The notes beneath the pieces are model-generated. The model was not told where the DNA came from, did no database searches, and was given only the letters and a program-made list of their open reading frames with translations. A stretch of DNA of 64,000 bases, from the NCBI GenBank assembly GCA_030704425.1, contig JAPDHM010000001.1, positions 496,001 through 560,000 of the forward strand. Reading direction: 5' to 3'. The stretch comes from Rhodobacteraceae bacterium IMCC1909 (GTDB lineage: Bacteria > Pseudomonadota > Alphaproteobacteria > Rhodobacterales > Rhodobacteraceae). The translations under genes and the position numbers were made by a program. This document shows, piece after piece, positions 34,267-44,086 of the stretch; position 1 is the stretch's first letter, and every line of letters starts with the position of its first letter.

Positions 34267-36092
34267 TCTTCCATCGCTTCCAGCTCATCAATCATCGCAG
34301 AGATCATGCTGAGCCCCTTGTCCCAAAATTTGGGGTCACTCGCGTCTAGACCGAAGGGTGCCAGCAGCTCTGTGTGGTGCTTCGAGCCACCGGCACGCAG
34401 CATGTCAAAATATTTGGCCTGAAACTGCGGATCACCCTCTTCATAAACAGCATAGAGCGCATTTACCAAACCGTCGCCAAAGGCATAGGCGTAAACATAG
34501 AATGGGGAATGCACGAAATGGGGGATATAGGACCAAAAGGTCTCATAGCCATCCATGAATTCAAAAACCGGCCCGAGGCTTTCACCTTGCACGCTCATCC
34601 AAATCGCATTGATCTGATCTGGTGTAAGCTCTCCCTGGGCACGGGCCGCATGCAGCTTGCACTCAAAGTCATAAAAGGCAATTTGGCGCACCACGGTGTT
34701 GATCATGTCCTCCACTTTGCCGGCCAAGAGTACTTTGCGCTCTTGCGGTGTTTTAGCGGCCGCCAGAAGTTTGCGGAATGTCAGCATTTCGCCAAAAACG
34801 GAAGCGGTCTCTGCCAAGGTGAGCGGTGTTGAGGACAGCAGCTCGCCTTGCTCGGCGGCCAGAACCTGATGCACCCCGTGACCCAATTCATGGGCCAGTG
34901 TCATGACATCGCGCGGTTTGCCCATGTAGTTGAGCATCACATAGGGATGCACGGTGGTGACGGTCGGATGCGCAAAGGCGCCGGGTGCTTTACCCGGCTT
35001 AACCGCGGCATCAATCCAGCCTTGGGTGAAAAACGGTTTGGCGATCTCGGCCATCTCTGGCGAAAACTCAGCGTAGGCTGACAGCACCATCTCTTGCGCT
35101 GTGCCCCAATCGACCAGCTTGTCGTCTTCAATTGGCAAAGGAGCGTTCCTATCCCAGACCTGCATGGTCTCAAGACCCAGCCATTTGGCTTTGAGCGCGT
35201 AGTAGCGATGCGATAATTTGGGGTAGGCGGCCACGACCGCATTGCGCAGCGCCTCGACAACCTCAGCTTCCACATGGTTGGACAAATGCCGCCCGGTTTG
35301 CGGCGTTGGCATTTTTCGCCAGCGGTCTTCAATCTCTTTTTCTTTGGCCAGCGTATTATGCACCCGGGCAAAAAGGCCTGTATTGGCGCGCAACACTCGC
35401 GCAATCTCACGGGCCGCCGCCTCGCGCGTGCCGCGGTCTTGTTCGGATAATTTGTTGGCGGCCGCCTCCAGTGGCAGCTCTTCCCCATCAATGGTAAAAA
35501 CTAGGCTGGCGACAGTTTCGTCAAACAAGCGGTTCCAGGCAGCTGCCCCGACCACCGATTGATCATGCAGGAATTTTTCCATTTCGTCAGACAGCTGATA
35601 GGGCTTCATGGCGCGCATGCGGTCAAACACCGGCTTGTAGCGGGCCAGAGCAATATTTTGCGACAGTAATTTTGAAAGAACTTCTTCGTCCAGTCTATTG
35701 AATTCTAAACCGTAAAAAACCAACTTTGTCGTATGTTCCGTCAGCTTATCTTGCATATCTGACATGAATTTTGCCCGCTCGGGGTCCGTTGTCAGTTGGT
35801 AATAACGCAAACCAGCAAATGACATGATCCGACCGGCAATAATGTCGATTGCCTCATAGCGTTCAACGGCTTTGAGCATTTCATCTGCAGTAAGTTGCGC
35901 GAGCTTTCCGTCATAATCCTTTGAAAAATCTTCGCAAGCTTGCTCAATCTGTTTGAGGTCGGCATGCAGTTCAGGCGCATCCTCGGAAGCATAAAGATCG
36001 CTGAGATCCCAGGCTGGCAAATCTCCGAAGGCTCCGCCGCCTTGCGGATTGGCCTCAAGTACGCGTGTGTCGTTTCGCATGAATTGGTCCAT
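34263..36092 (-). CDS. pepF: M3 family oligoendopeptidase F
   Basis: A 609-residue cytoplasmic zinc metallopeptidase that cleaves short peptides. The zinc motif HELGHGVHQ begins at His401, with Glu402 as base and His405 as second ligand; the downstream Glu ligand lies in LAETASVFGEML. The N-terminal domain is the helical lid typical of PepF. Length and layout are normal. No signal peptide. Confidence 0.95.
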   Translation of the reverse strand: MDQFMRNDTRVLEANPQGGGAFGDLPAWDLSDLYASEDAPELHADLKQIEQACEDFSKDYDGKLAQLTADEMLKAVERYEAIDIIAGRIMSFAGLRYYQLTTDPERAKFMSDMQDKLTEHTTKLVFYGLEFNRLDEEVLSKLLSQNIALARYKPVFDRMRAMKPYQLSDEMEKFLHDQSVVGAAAWNRLFDETVASLVFTIDGEELPLEAAANKLSEQDRGTREAAAREIARVLRANTGLFARVHNTLAKEKEIEDRWRKMPTPQTGRHLSNHVEAEVVEALRNAVVAAYPKLSHRYYALKAKWLGLETMQVWDRNAPLPIEDDKLVDWGTAQEMVLSAYAEFSPEMAEIAKPFFTQGWIDAAVKPGKAPGAFAHPTVTTVHPYVMLNYMGKPRDVMTLAHELGHGVHQVLAAEQGELLSSTPLTLAETASVFGEMLTFRKLLAAAKTPQERKVLLAGKVEDMINTVVRQIAFYDFECKLHAARAQGELTPDQINAIWMSVQGESLGPVFEFMDGYETFWSYIPHFVHSPFYVYAYAFGDGLVNALYAVYEEGDPQFQAKYFDMLRAGGSKHHTELLAPFGLDASDPKFWDKGLSMISAMIDELEAMED

Positions 36093-36280
36093 CAGGGCTG
36101 TATTATTCGGTCCGCTGGCTCAAAAAACGCCCAGTTTTGAGCTGCAAAATTATAGGGTGTCTTGCGCCCTATCTAATGTTTTTTGCATGGAGAGGAAAGC
36201 CACTTTAGCCCTTCGCAATTCAAATTGAATTTTCCAACGCTTCGTGCTCTTCTTTGCCTGCTGATAGAATTGGAGAACTT

Positions 36281-37045
36281 ATGCGCATCAAGAATTTTAA
36301 ATCCCGCATGGCAAATCGAGATATGATGGCCGGGACGTTTTTGAAAACGCCAGCCTATGAATTGGTGGAGGTTTTGGCCACTTCGGAGCTGGATTTCATT
36401 TGCATCGATATGGAGCATAGTCCCTTTGATCGCGCCCGCACGGATGCCTGTTTGGCGGTGGCGCGGGCCTTAGATTTTCCGGTGCTGGTGCGGGTGACGC
36501 ATTTTGCACCCCAAACCGTGTTGCAGGTGTTGGACATGGGCGCGGTGGGCGTGGTGGCACCGCATATTATTACAGCGGAGCAGGCCAAGGACTTGGTGCG
36601 TGCCGCGCATTTCGGCCCCGGGGGCCGCGGTTTTGCCGGCGCCACGCGTTGGGCCGGCTATGGCACGCAAAATATGGCAGAAGTATTGGCGCAATCGGCG
36701 CGTCAAACCGTTGTGATTGCTCAGATTGAAGAGCCTGAAGCTCTGGAGAACGTGGAGAAAATTGCCGCAACTCCGGGTGTGGATGGTTTGTTCTTGGGGC
36801 CGTCAGACATGAGTGTTTCAATGGGATTTAGCGATACCAATTCTGAGCAATTGCGCGCGGCCTTAGCGCGATGTGGCGCGGCGGCTGAGGCATCGGGCAA
36901 AGCCTATATGACCTTCGTGCCCAATGCCTCGAAGGCGACAGATTGGGCGCAGTTTGGGGCGCATATGTTCTTTGTTGGATCCGAGCAGGGCTGGATGAAA
37001 TCTGGCGCAAATGCGGATGCTTCGGGCATTCATGCGCTCGGGTGA
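36281..37045 (+). CDS. HpcH/HpaI family class II aldolase
   Basis: A 254-residue TIM-barrel aldolase. FICIDMEHSPFDR contains the metal-region Glu and catalytic His, VRVTHF the substrate Arg, GVVAPHI and VIAQIEEPEALENV the metal Glu, and FLGPSDMSVSMG the usual late motif. Related enzymes split 2-keto-3-deoxy sugars or 4-hydroxy-2-ketoacids into pyruvate and an aldehyde. The ATG at 36281 follows TGGAGAACTT. It overlaps the convergent hydrolase gene by 16 bases. Confidence 0.9.
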   Translation: MRIKNFKSRMANRDMMAGTFLKTPAYELVEVLATSELDFICIDMEHSPFDRARTDACLAVARALDFPVLVRVTHFAPQTVLQVLDMGAVGVVAPHIITAEQAKDLVRAAHFGPGGRGFAGATRWAGYGTQNMAEVLAQSARQTVVIAQIEEPEALENVEKIAATPGVDGLFLGPSDMSVSMGFSDTNSEQLRAALARCGAAAEASGKAYMTFVPNASKATDWAQFGAHMFFVGSEQGWMKSGANADASGIHALG

Positions 37046-37977
37046 TGACGTTCAAAATGGGCGATGGTTTCGCGGTAAAAATCCTCGCGGATTTCCGGGC
37101 GTTCCATCATGAACTCATGTTTGGCTTGGGGCACGATCTTTAACTGAGCTCCGGGCCAATGGGCCATACGCTGCTCAATGCGGCGCGGGTCCACAATGGT
37201 TTCCAGGCCGCCGACAAAGCAAAGGGCTGGGTGCCTTGGTGCACGGTGGCGGTGCAGCGCGCGCATCTCGCGCAGCGCTTCATTGAGCCAGCGCAAGCTT
37301 GGGCCTCCCAGAGCGCAATCTGGAAAATCCCTTATATGTAATTGCATTACTTTAAACATTTGAGGATCACAGCTTAACTGATTTTCCTCAAATGAAATCT
37401 CCTGCAAATGGGATCCAACAGAGCTTCCCGGCGCGCGCATCTCAGCCAATTTGAACGGATGCAGGAGGCTGGATAAGCCCCAAGCGGGGACGCGTTTCGC
37501 AGGTGGGTGGAACAAAATTCCCCACATGGGTGCGGAAAAACTGACCGCCTGGACCGGCAAGCCTTGCAAAAGCGCCCGCAACCCAATGCAGCCACCCATC
37601 GAATGGGCCAGCAGAAAATATGGTTTGGGCAGGTCTAAGGATTTGGCTGCGGCCAGAAGAGTTTGCACGTCCTGTTGGTAGTCAGAGAATCTGTGCACAT
37701 GACCAATCAGGCGATTTGACAATAGCCGATCTGATAGGCCCTGTCCCCGCCAATCGATTGTCAAAGAGGTGTAACCGGCATGCGCAAGGGCGGCTGCGGC
37801 TCCGCCGTATTTCTCGATATATTCGGTGCGCCCTGGAAATATCAAAACCGTCCCTTTGGCCCCGTTGCGCCATGCCCCGAGGCGCAGGCGCACCCCGTCT
37901 CGCGTTTGCACCCAATGGCCCGAGGCTCCCGCAGGACCGCGCGCCAGATCGTTGTGCAGTGGCGCCGGGCTTAGCAT
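37030..37977 (-). CDS. Alpha/beta hydrolase, lysophospholipase-like
   Basis: A 315-residue serine hydrolase of the PldB/monoglyceride-lipase group. LIFPGRTEYIEKYGG is the oxyanion region, LTIDWRGQGLSDRLL the conserved strand, and LLAHSMGGCIGLRAL holds the Ser nucleophile. The acid is likely the Asp in ETIVDPRR and the His that in AKHEFMME. It starts exactly at the stop of the upstream SCP2 gene (TGATG), so the two are translationally coupled, and a lipid substrate is plausible. Confidence 0.85.
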   Translation of the reverse strand: MLSPAPLHNDLARGPAGASGHWVQTRDGVRLRLGAWRNGAKGTVLIFPGRTEYIEKYGGAAAALAHAGYTSLTIDWRGQGLSDRLLSNRLIGHVHRFSDYQQDVQTLLAAAKSLDLPKPYFLLAHSMGGCIGLRALLQGLPVQAVSFSAPMWGILFHPPAKRVPAWGLSSLLHPFKLAEMRAPGSSVGSHLQEISFEENQLSCDPQMFKVMQLHIRDFPDCALGGPSLRWLNEALREMRALHRHRAPRHPALCFVGGLETIVDPRRIEQRMAHWPGAQLKIVPQAKHEFMMERPEIREDFYRETIAHFERHHPSA

Positions 37978-38267
37978 CAGCTCAAAACACCTGCCAGTCG
38001 CATGGCCAGACCCATGTCGCCCTCCAAAGAGAGTTTGCCGCTCATGAAAGCGGAGGTTGGATTTTGTCTGCCGGCAAGAATATCCTCAAAGACCTCTGCC
38101 GTGGCCGAAAGGGTCACATCCGCCGGTTGATCGGAAATGCGCACCCCCTCGCTATCCACGATTAAAGAGCCCTCATCGGTGATTGAAAACTTTGCAGAGC
38201 CCTCAAAAACGCCGCCACCCAGCTTCTGTGTTAAAACATCACGGGCTTGGTTCAAAATTTCGCTCAT
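37977..38267 (-). CDS. SCP2 sterol-binding domain protein
   Basis: A 96-residue protein made of a single SCP2 fold. FEGSAKFSITDEGSLIVDSEGVRIS provides the strands and ADVTLSATAEVFEDILAGRQNPTSAFMSGKLSLEGD the typical lipid-pocket segment. Such proteins bind acyl or sterol-like ligands. It is the first gene of a two-gene unit with the downstream hydrolase, which may act on a lipid it carries. Confidence 0.88.
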   Translation of the reverse strand: MSEILNQARDVLTQKLGGGVFEGSAKFSITDEGSLIVDSEGVRISDQPADVTLSATAEVFEDILAGRQNPTSAFMSGKLSLEGDMGLAMRLAGVLS

Positions 38268-38340
38268 ACCACCGGTTCCTTAATAATTTTATTTTACAGC
38301 GAGGGGCTGAAACCCCGAAAAACTGTGCTACATGTAATTT

Positions 38341-38901
38341 ATGACCAGTGTTGTTTGGAAACTCAAATCAATAGTGGCGGCAATCTGCCTATTTGTTGCG
38401 GCAACCGGGATGGCGGCGGAACAATCGGCGCGGTTGGACCCATTGTTTGGGCGTTTAAAAAATGCGGACGCCGCTGATGCGCCGGCGCTGGAGGCGAAAA
38501 TCCGACAGGAATGGTCGAAAAGCGGATCTGCAGCGGCTGATTTGCTACTGTCGCGGGCGAAGATTGCCATTGATGCAGGCGATCAGAAAGCGGCCATGGG
38601 GCATTTGACAGCTCTGACGGATCATGCGCCAGAATTTGCTGAGGGCTGGAACCTTAGCGCGGTGACCCTCTTAAACATGGGCAAAATAGGCCCCGCTTTG
38701 GCCGCTCTCGAACGCACCTTGGCGCTGGAGCCACGCCATTTTCAGGCGCTTGAAGGGCTGGTGCTGATTTTCGATGACGCTGGGCTTTATGAGGAGGCTT
38801 TCGAGATCATGCATCGAATTGAGGCTATACATCCTCACGCCGAGATCCTATCAAAAGCGCGCGCGCGCCTTGAAGCAAAAACCCTAGGGCAAGCCCTGTA
38901 A
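38341..38901 (+). CDS. Secreted TPR-repeat protein
   Basis: A 186-residue protein with a signal peptide (SIVAAICLFVAATGMAAE) and about three TPR-like repeats (AEGWNLSAVTLLNMGKIGPALAALERTLALEPRH, ALEGLVLIFDDAGLYEEAFEIMHRIEAIHP). It is probably a periplasmic scaffold. Layout and several phrases match the TPR protein at 26712-27251. The helicase gene starts 19 bases downstream. Confidence 0.78.
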   Translation: MTSVVWKLKSIVAAICLFVAATGMAAEQSARLDPLFGRLKNADAADAPALEAKIRQEWSKSGSAAADLLLSRAKIAIDAGDQKAAMGHLTALTDHAPEFAEGWNLSAVTLLNMGKIGPALAALERTLALEPRHFQALEGLVLIFDDAGLYEEAFEIMHRIEAIHPHAEILSKARARLEAKTLGQAL

Positions 38902-38920
38902 ACCCTTAGGGGATTGGCCA

Positions 38921-41728
38921 ATGGCTCCGAATAATCGAATTGTGGCCGTTTTAGGTCCGACCAACACCGGTAAAACCCATTATGCCATTGAGCGGATGCT
39001 GGCGCATCGCACCGGCATAATTGGATTGCCGCTGCGTTTGCTGGCGCGCGAGGTCTACGACAAAATCGTAACGCTGCGTGGGCCATCCGTTGTGGCTTTG
39101 GTCACCGGCGAGGAGCGCATTGTGCCGCCGCGCGCGAAATATTGGGTCTGTACGGTCGAGGCCATGCCAGAGGGCATGGGATGTGATTTTCTCGCGGTTG
39201 ATGAAATTCAACTCTGCGCTGATCCCGAGCGCGGCCATGTTTTTACGGATCGATTGTTGCGCGCCCGCGGATTGCATGAAACGCTCTTTATGGGTGCAGA
39301 GACCATGCGAAAGGCCATTGCGGCCTTGGTTCCATCTGCGGATTTTATGCATCGGGAGAGATTTTCTGAGCTGAGCTACAGCGGGCAAAAGAAGATCAGT
39401 CGCATGCCAGAACGCTCAGCCATCGTGTCGTTTAGCGTTGATAATGTCTATGGCATCGCGGAACTTTTGCGGCGCCAAAAGGGCGGGGCGGCGGTGGTCA
39501 TGGGGGCGTTGAGCCCGCGGACGCGCAATGCGCAGGTTGAGATGTATCAAAACGGTGATGTGGATTACCTCGTGGCCACAGACGCCATTGGCATGGGCCT
39601 CAATCTGGATGTGAACCATGTGGCCTTTTCAGCAACATCGAAGTTCGATGGCAACCGAATGCGACCGCTTTTACCGACCGAATTGGCGCAAATCGCAGGT
39701 CGCGCAGGACGACATATGAACAATGGCAGCTTCGGTGTTACGGGCGAAGCTGCACCTTTGCAGGATGAATTGGTTGAGGCCATTACCGAAAATCGCTTTG
39801 CGCCGCTGACCAAGCTTTACTGGCGCAATTCCAAGTTGCAATTTGGCTCCACCAAAGCGCTGATCTCGGCACTTGAGCAACATACGAGCAACGAATGGCT
39901 GACGCGGGTCCGTGAAAGTTGTGATTTGGCTGCGCTCAAGGCTTTGGTACAAGATGGCGAAATTGCGGCGCGTGCCAGCGATGGCGCCTCGGTTGCGTTG
40001 CTTTGGGATGTCTGCCGAATCCCTGATTTTCGGAGTATTTCAAACCGGCAACATGCCGAGCTTCTGGGTGTTATTTACAACTATTTGCACGAAAAGGGGC
40101 AAATTCCGCAAGATTGGCTCGCGCGAAGCATAAATAGTTTGGATAATACCAAGGGTGACATTGACGCCCTGTCAAAAAGGTTGGCCTATATCCGCACATG
40201 GACCTATGTTGCGCAACGCAAAGACTGGGCCCATGATCATGAGCATTGGCGCGAAGCGACCCGCGCTGTAGAAGACCGACTTTCAGATGCGCTGCATATC
40301 GCACTGACCCAAAGATTTGTTGATCGGCGCACGTCAATTTTGATGCGGCGATTGAAACAGAAGGAGAGCCTTGTGGCCGACGTGAATAAAGATGGTGAAG
40401 TAACCGTAGAAGGCCAGTTTGTTGGGCGGCTTGAGGGATTTCAATTTCGACAAGACGCCAGTGCGTCCCCCGATGAGGCGAAGACGCTTCGCAGCGCCAG
40501 CCTGCAAGCCTTGGCTCCCGAGTTTCATCTTCGGGCGGATCGGATGTACAATGCGCCAGACACGGAAATTGATTTCACTGAACAAGGTGGATTGATGTGG
40601 GGCAGCTCGGCGGTGGGCAAGTTGATTGCTGGATCAAACGCGCTGAAACCACATGTGCAGGCGTTCGTTGATGTAGAGGCTGGGCCAGAAGTGGCTGAGA
40701 AGGTTGCGCGCCGTCTGCAGCATTTCATTGATCGCAAAATATCCACTCTGTTTGAGCCATTGATAAACATGCAGCGCGATGAAAGCCTCACGGGCATGGC
40801 GCGCGGTTTTGCGTTCCAGATGATCGAAGGCCTGGGTGTTTTGGATCGGGCCGGTGTGGGTGAAGATGTGAAGTCTTTGGATCAGGAGGCCCGCAGCGCA
40901 TTGCGCAAGCATGGCATCCGATTTGGCCAGTTCACCATCTTCATGCCGCTGTTGCTTAAACCTGGGCCAACGCGTCTGCGATTGTTGCTTTGGTCTTTGG
41001 CCTCGGGCCTACAAGAATTTCCCGAGGCGCCCCCCCCGGGGTTGGTTACTGTTCCGACAGATGAGACAAAACCTGCGGGTTATCACTTGAAATCTGGTTA
41101 TAGAGCCGCGGGCCAGCGGGCTTTGCGTGTTGATATGGCGGAACGTCTTGCCGATATGCTGCGCACGCAGGATACGCGTGGCGGATTTGAAGCCACGGCA
41201 GATATGCTGTCGATCACGGGTATGACTTTGGAGCAATTTGCCGATTTGATGCAGGGTCTGGGGTATCGCGCGGAAAAGGCTGAGAGGATCAAAGTGAAAG
41301 CGCCTGCGGCCACACCGGTGGCTTCGGGGCCTGCCAGTGATGCGGAAGTTTCAGGCGACGGGATGCCGGAGGCGGTCGAGACCGCCCCAGAAGATGCGCC
41401 CACCGCAGAGATCCCAGTAACAGAGCCCAAGGCACCCACCCTAGAGGGCGAAGATGCCACCAAGGAGGCGGCGCCTGTGGAAATGGAAGTCTATTATACG
41501 TTCGCTTGGGGTGCGAAACGCGTGGACCGCTCGGCGGATGGTCCGCGCAAAGGTCACAAACCACGCGGCAAGCCCAAGCAGGACCGAGGAGCGAAGGGCA
41601 AAGGCGGAAAGTCAGGCGGCAACTCCGGCAAGGCGGAACGGTTCGAAGCCCGGCCACCCAAACGCGACAAGCCGATTGATCCCGACAACCCCTTTGCCGC
41701 AGCCTTGATGGGCTTTAGCAAAAAGTGA
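38921..41728 (+). CDS. Suv3-like superfamily 2 RNA helicase
   Basis: A 935-residue protein. Motif I is GPTNTGKTHYA near residue 12, motif II is DEIQL (DExH type), and ATDAIGMGLNLDV with QIAGRAGRH form the C-terminal helicase core. This is the pattern of mitochondrial Suv3, the degradosome helicase. The core is followed by a long helical region and a basic, low-complexity tail (about 840-935) with Pro/Glu-rich then Lys/Arg/Gly-rich stretches likely to bind RNA. It may support RNA decay or ribosome assembly. Its last four bases overlap the S4-domain gene. Confidence 0.88.
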   Translation: MAPNNRIVAVLGPTNTGKTHYAIERMLAHRTGIIGLPLRLLAREVYDKIVTLRGPSVVALVTGEERIVPPRAKYWVCTVEAMPEGMGCDFLAVDEIQLCADPERGHVFTDRLLRARGLHETLFMGAETMRKAIAALVPSADFMHRERFSELSYSGQKKISRMPERSAIVSFSVDNVYGIAELLRRQKGGAAVVMGALSPRTRNAQVEMYQNGDVDYLVATDAIGMGLNLDVNHVAFSATSKFDGNRMRPLLPTELAQIAGRAGRHMNNGSFGVTGEAAPLQDELVEAITENRFAPLTKLYWRNSKLQFGSTKALISALEQHTSNEWLTRVRESCDLAALKALVQDGEIAARASDGASVALLWDVCRIPDFRSISNRQHAELLGVIYNYLHEKGQIPQDWLARSINSLDNTKGDIDALSKRLAYIRTWTYVAQRKDWAHDHEHWREATRAVEDRLSDALHIALTQRFVDRRTSILMRRLKQKESLVADVNKDGEVTVEGQFVGRLEGFQFRQDASASPDEAKTLRSASLQALAPEFHLRADRMYNAPDTEIDFTEQGGLMWGSSAVGKLIAGSNALKPHVQAFVDVEAGPEVAEKVARRLQHFIDRKISTLFEPLINMQRDESLTGMARGFAFQMIEGLGVLDRAGVGEDVKSLDQEARSALRKHGIRFGQFTIFMPLLLKPGPTRLRLLLWSLASGLQEFPEAPPPGLVTVPTDETKPAGYHLKSGYRAAGQRALRVDMAERLADMLRTQDTRGGFEATADMLSITGMTLEQFADLMQGLGYRAEKAERIKVKAPAATPVASGPASDAEVSGDGMPEAVETAPEDAPTAEIPVTEPKAPTLEGEDATKEAAPVEMEVYYTFAWGAKRVDRSADGPRKGHKPRGKPKQDRGAKGKGGKSGGNSGKAERFEARPPKRDKPIDPDNPFAAALMGFSKK

Positions 41729-42102
41729 GTGAGGCGAAACCGGGTCTCCGAATTGACAAATGGCTCTGGCAGGCCCGGTTTTTTAAGACGCGGAGCCTGG
41801 CGGCAAAGCTGGTGCAATCGGGGAAATTGCGGCTCAACGGTGATCTTATCTCTAAGCCGTCGCGTATGGTCAGCGAGGGCGATGTACTGACTTTCCCAAA
41901 GGCTTTGGACACCAGGGTGATTGAGGTGCGCGCGCTTGGTACGCGCCGCGGTCCCGCTCCCGAAGCCCAGGGCCTCTACCGTGATTTGGCGCCCCCGGAA
42001 CCCAAGCCGGCATTCACCGCCAGCCCCAAGGCAGATCACCGCCCGACGGCCCGTGAGCGCCGGGCCATTCAAAAATTTAAGCAAGGGCTTGAAGAGAACT
42101 AA
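41725..42102 (+). CDS. S4-domain RNA-binding protein (Hsp15-like)
   Basis: A 125-residue protein with an N-terminal S4 domain ([31 protein letters not shown]) and a basic tail rich in Pro, Lys and Arg. E. coli Hsp15 of this type rescues stalled 50S subunits carrying peptidyl-tRNA. It starts at GTG overlapping the helicase stop (GTGA), so the two are coupled and probably act on the same RNA. No other enzyme domain is present. Confidence 0.9.
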   Translation: MSEAKPGLRIDKWLWQARFFKTRSLAAKLVQSGKLRLNGDLISKPSRMVSEGDVLTFPKALDTRVIEVRALGTRRGPAPEAQGLYRDLAPPEPKPAFTASPKADHRPTARERRAIQKFKQGLEEN

Positions 42103-42170
42103 GTCAGGCACAACTTGCCAAAGAGCGGCTTGCGGTTTATGCGCATGTCGAAGTCAAAGGAAACACGATT

Positions 42171-42509
42171 ATGACATATGTTGTCACAGACAATTGTATC
42201 GCTTGTAAATACACAGACTGTGTTGAGGTCTGCCCAGTAGATTGTTTCTACGAGGGTGAAAACATGTTGGTTATACATCCTGATGAATGTATCGATTGCG
42301 GCGTTTGTGAACCTGAGTGCCCCGCCGATGCTATTCGTCCAGACACCGAGCCGGATATGGAAAAATGGGTGGATTTCAACCGGAAGTATTCAGAGGCCTG
42401 GCCTGTGATTGTAACAAAAAAAGACGAGTTTCCCGATGCGGAAGCCCGCGACGGCGAAGAGGGTAAGTTGGAGAAATATTTCTCTGAAACGGCCGGCACT
42501 GGCGGCTAA
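42171..42509 (+). CDS. fdxA: Seven-iron ferredoxin FdxA
   Basis: A 112-residue ferredoxin with a 3Fe-4S and a 4Fe-4S site. The cysteines are in [17 protein letters not shown] and [12 protein letters not shown]; the C-terminal half ([15 protein letters not shown]) is the extension typical of Azotobacter-type FdI and alphaproteobacterial FdxA. It is cytosolic and carries low-potential electrons; no partner enzyme is nearby. It lies 68 bases after the S4 gene. Confidence 0.96.
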   Translation: MTYVVTDNCIACKYTDCVEVCPVDCFYEGENMLVIHPDECIDCGVCEPECPADAIRPDTEPDMEKWVDFNRKYSEAWPVIVTKKDEFPDAEARDGEEGKLEKYFSETAGTGG

Positions 42510-42660
42510 ATAGCTGCGCTTTATCAATCGCTAAAAATATGATATGCTTAATCATATGAACAGCTGTTTTAACACAGCGCCAAGCGCATCCTCTTTAATC
42601 TGACCTTAAGGCTGGTTCCTTACAGCAGGTTCACCGGTGCGTCGGCGTGAAAGGACGAAG

Positions 42661-43179
42661 ATGAGTAAAAAGAAACTTGATTTCCGTATTGATGAGTATG
42701 TGGTCTATCCTGCCCATGGGGTTGGCAAGGTCACTGCGGTTGATGAGCAAGAGGTTGCGGGTATCACCCTTGAATTATTCGTTGTGGCTTTTGACAAAGA
42801 CAAGATGACACTGCGTGTGCCAACGCATAAGGCGATTGAAGTGGGCATGCGCCCGTTGGCCACGCCAGATGTTGTGGCCCATGCCATGGCGATCCTACGC
42901 GGCAAAGCGAAGGTGAAGCGGGCGATGTGGTCCCGCAGAGCGCAGGAATATGAGCAAAAGATTAACTCTGGTGATTTGATTGCAATAGCCGAAGTGGTGC
43001 GTGATTTGCATCGCACCGATGACCAGCGCGAGCAAAGCTATTCAGAACGCCAGCTGTATGAGGCCGCACTTGAGCGTCTCACACGCGAGATTGCCGTGGT
43101 GAACGGAGCCGAAGAATCAACGGCGGGTCAAGAAATCACCGACGTGCTGATGTCGCGTGTGGTCCCGGCTGCCAGCTAG
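42661..43179 (+). CDS. CarD-family RNA polymerase-binding regulator
   Basis: A 172-residue regulator. The N-terminal RNA polymerase-interacting module has EYVVYPAHGVGKVTAVDEQEVAG; the helical C-terminal domain (AKVKRAMWSRRAQEYEQKI, WSRRA being the DNA-wedge Trp region) contacts the upstream edge of the promoter bubble. In alphaproteobacteria CarD activates promoters with a weak -10 element, including rRNA. AAAGGACGAAG precedes the ATG at 42661. Confidence 0.94.
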   Translation: MSKKKLDFRIDEYVVYPAHGVGKVTAVDEQEVAGITLELFVVAFDKDKMTLRVPTHKAIEVGMRPLATPDVVAHAMAILRGKAKVKRAMWSRRAQEYEQKINSGDLIAIAEVVRDLHRTDDQREQSYSERQLYEAALERLTREIAVVNGAEESTAGQEITDVLMSRVVPAAS

Positions 43180-43250
43180 AGCGCGGCGGCACACCGCCCC
43201 CGTGCCAAACATCCATAGGATTGGCGCGGGATGCGTCTTCTGAGGTGACC

Positions 43251-44003
43251 TCAAAGAAGGGCGACCAGACAAATTAAAGCGCAGGTTTCGGCGCATTGCT
43301 GGCTCGCCCCTAAAATGTCACCCGTCTGCCCGCCGATTTTGTGTTTGGCAATGGCGGCAACAGCCAGACCACCGAGGGGCGCCCCGATCAAGGCTGGCCA
43401 AGCCCCGCTAAATACTGCAATTGTCCCCCCAAGAGCCACGGCCAGAATGGCTGTTTGCAGGCTGGGCCGGCCAACACTGGCCGACAATCCCTGGCTGCGG
43501 GCATTGGGCAGTGCTGCCATAATCGGCACCATAATGGCGCGAGACAGCGCCATGACGCCGAGGATCGGCCAAAGGCCCTGTGCGGCCAGATGGCCATATA
43601 AAGTCGCTTGAAGGCCTATCGCGCAGATCAGCCCAACCACCCCATAGACGCCTATATGGCTGTCTTTCATGATGTCGAGGCGTTGCTGAAGGCTCCAGCC
43701 CCCCCAAAGCCCGTCCAAACTATCGGCCAGCCCATCATGATGCATGGCACCTGTGATCCATGCTGTTGTGCCAACCACCAGCAGGCCGGTGGCAAGGCTC
43801 GACAGGCCCATCACCAGCCCCGCCCAACCGGCCAAAGCGGCGAGCGCGCCAAAGAGCGCTCCGGCCAGACCATAGGCCCAGCTTGGATGAGCACCACGCG
43901 CTTGCGCCTTATGCATATCAACGCTTATGGGCAAGCGGCTGAGCAGGCCGATTGCGGCCGGGATATCGCCCCATTTTGGAATCCATGTGTCGGAGTTAGA
44001 CAT
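43251..44003 (-). CDS. cobS: Adenosylcobinamide-GDP ribazoletransferase
   Basis: A 250-residue polytopic membrane enzyme that joins adenosylcobinamide-GDP to alpha-ribazole, the last step of the cobalamin nucleotide loop. [15 protein letters not shown] carries the conserved acidic residues, and [12 protein letters not shown] near the end is also typical. About six to seven hydrophobic segments cover the rest. It is divergent from cobT over 83 bases, so both nucleotide-loop genes may share control. Confidence 0.95.
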   Translation of the reverse strand: MSNSDTWIPKWGDIPAAIGLLSRLPISVDMHKAQARGAHPSWAYGLAGALFGALAALAGWAGLVMGLSSLATGLLVVGTTAWITGAMHHDGLADSLDGLWGGWSLQQRLDIMKDSHIGVYGVVGLICAIGLQATLYGHLAAQGLWPILGVMALSRAIMVPIMAALPNARSQGLSASVGRPSLQTAILAVALGGTIAVFSGAWPALIGAPLGGLAVAAIAKHKIGGQTGDILGASQQCAETCALICLVALL

Positions 44004-44086
44004 TCAGCTGGTCCTTTCGTCGCATTGGCTTATTCTGCGCTTCGGTAAACACAGTATCAACTGCAATCAACGGATTTACATTCACC

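Noticed and set aside
43181-43253. Terminators between carD and cobS
   Set aside because: GGCGG/CCGCC (43185-43198) and the TGAGGTGACCTCA dyad (43241-43253) lack U-runs; the second includes the cobS stop codon.
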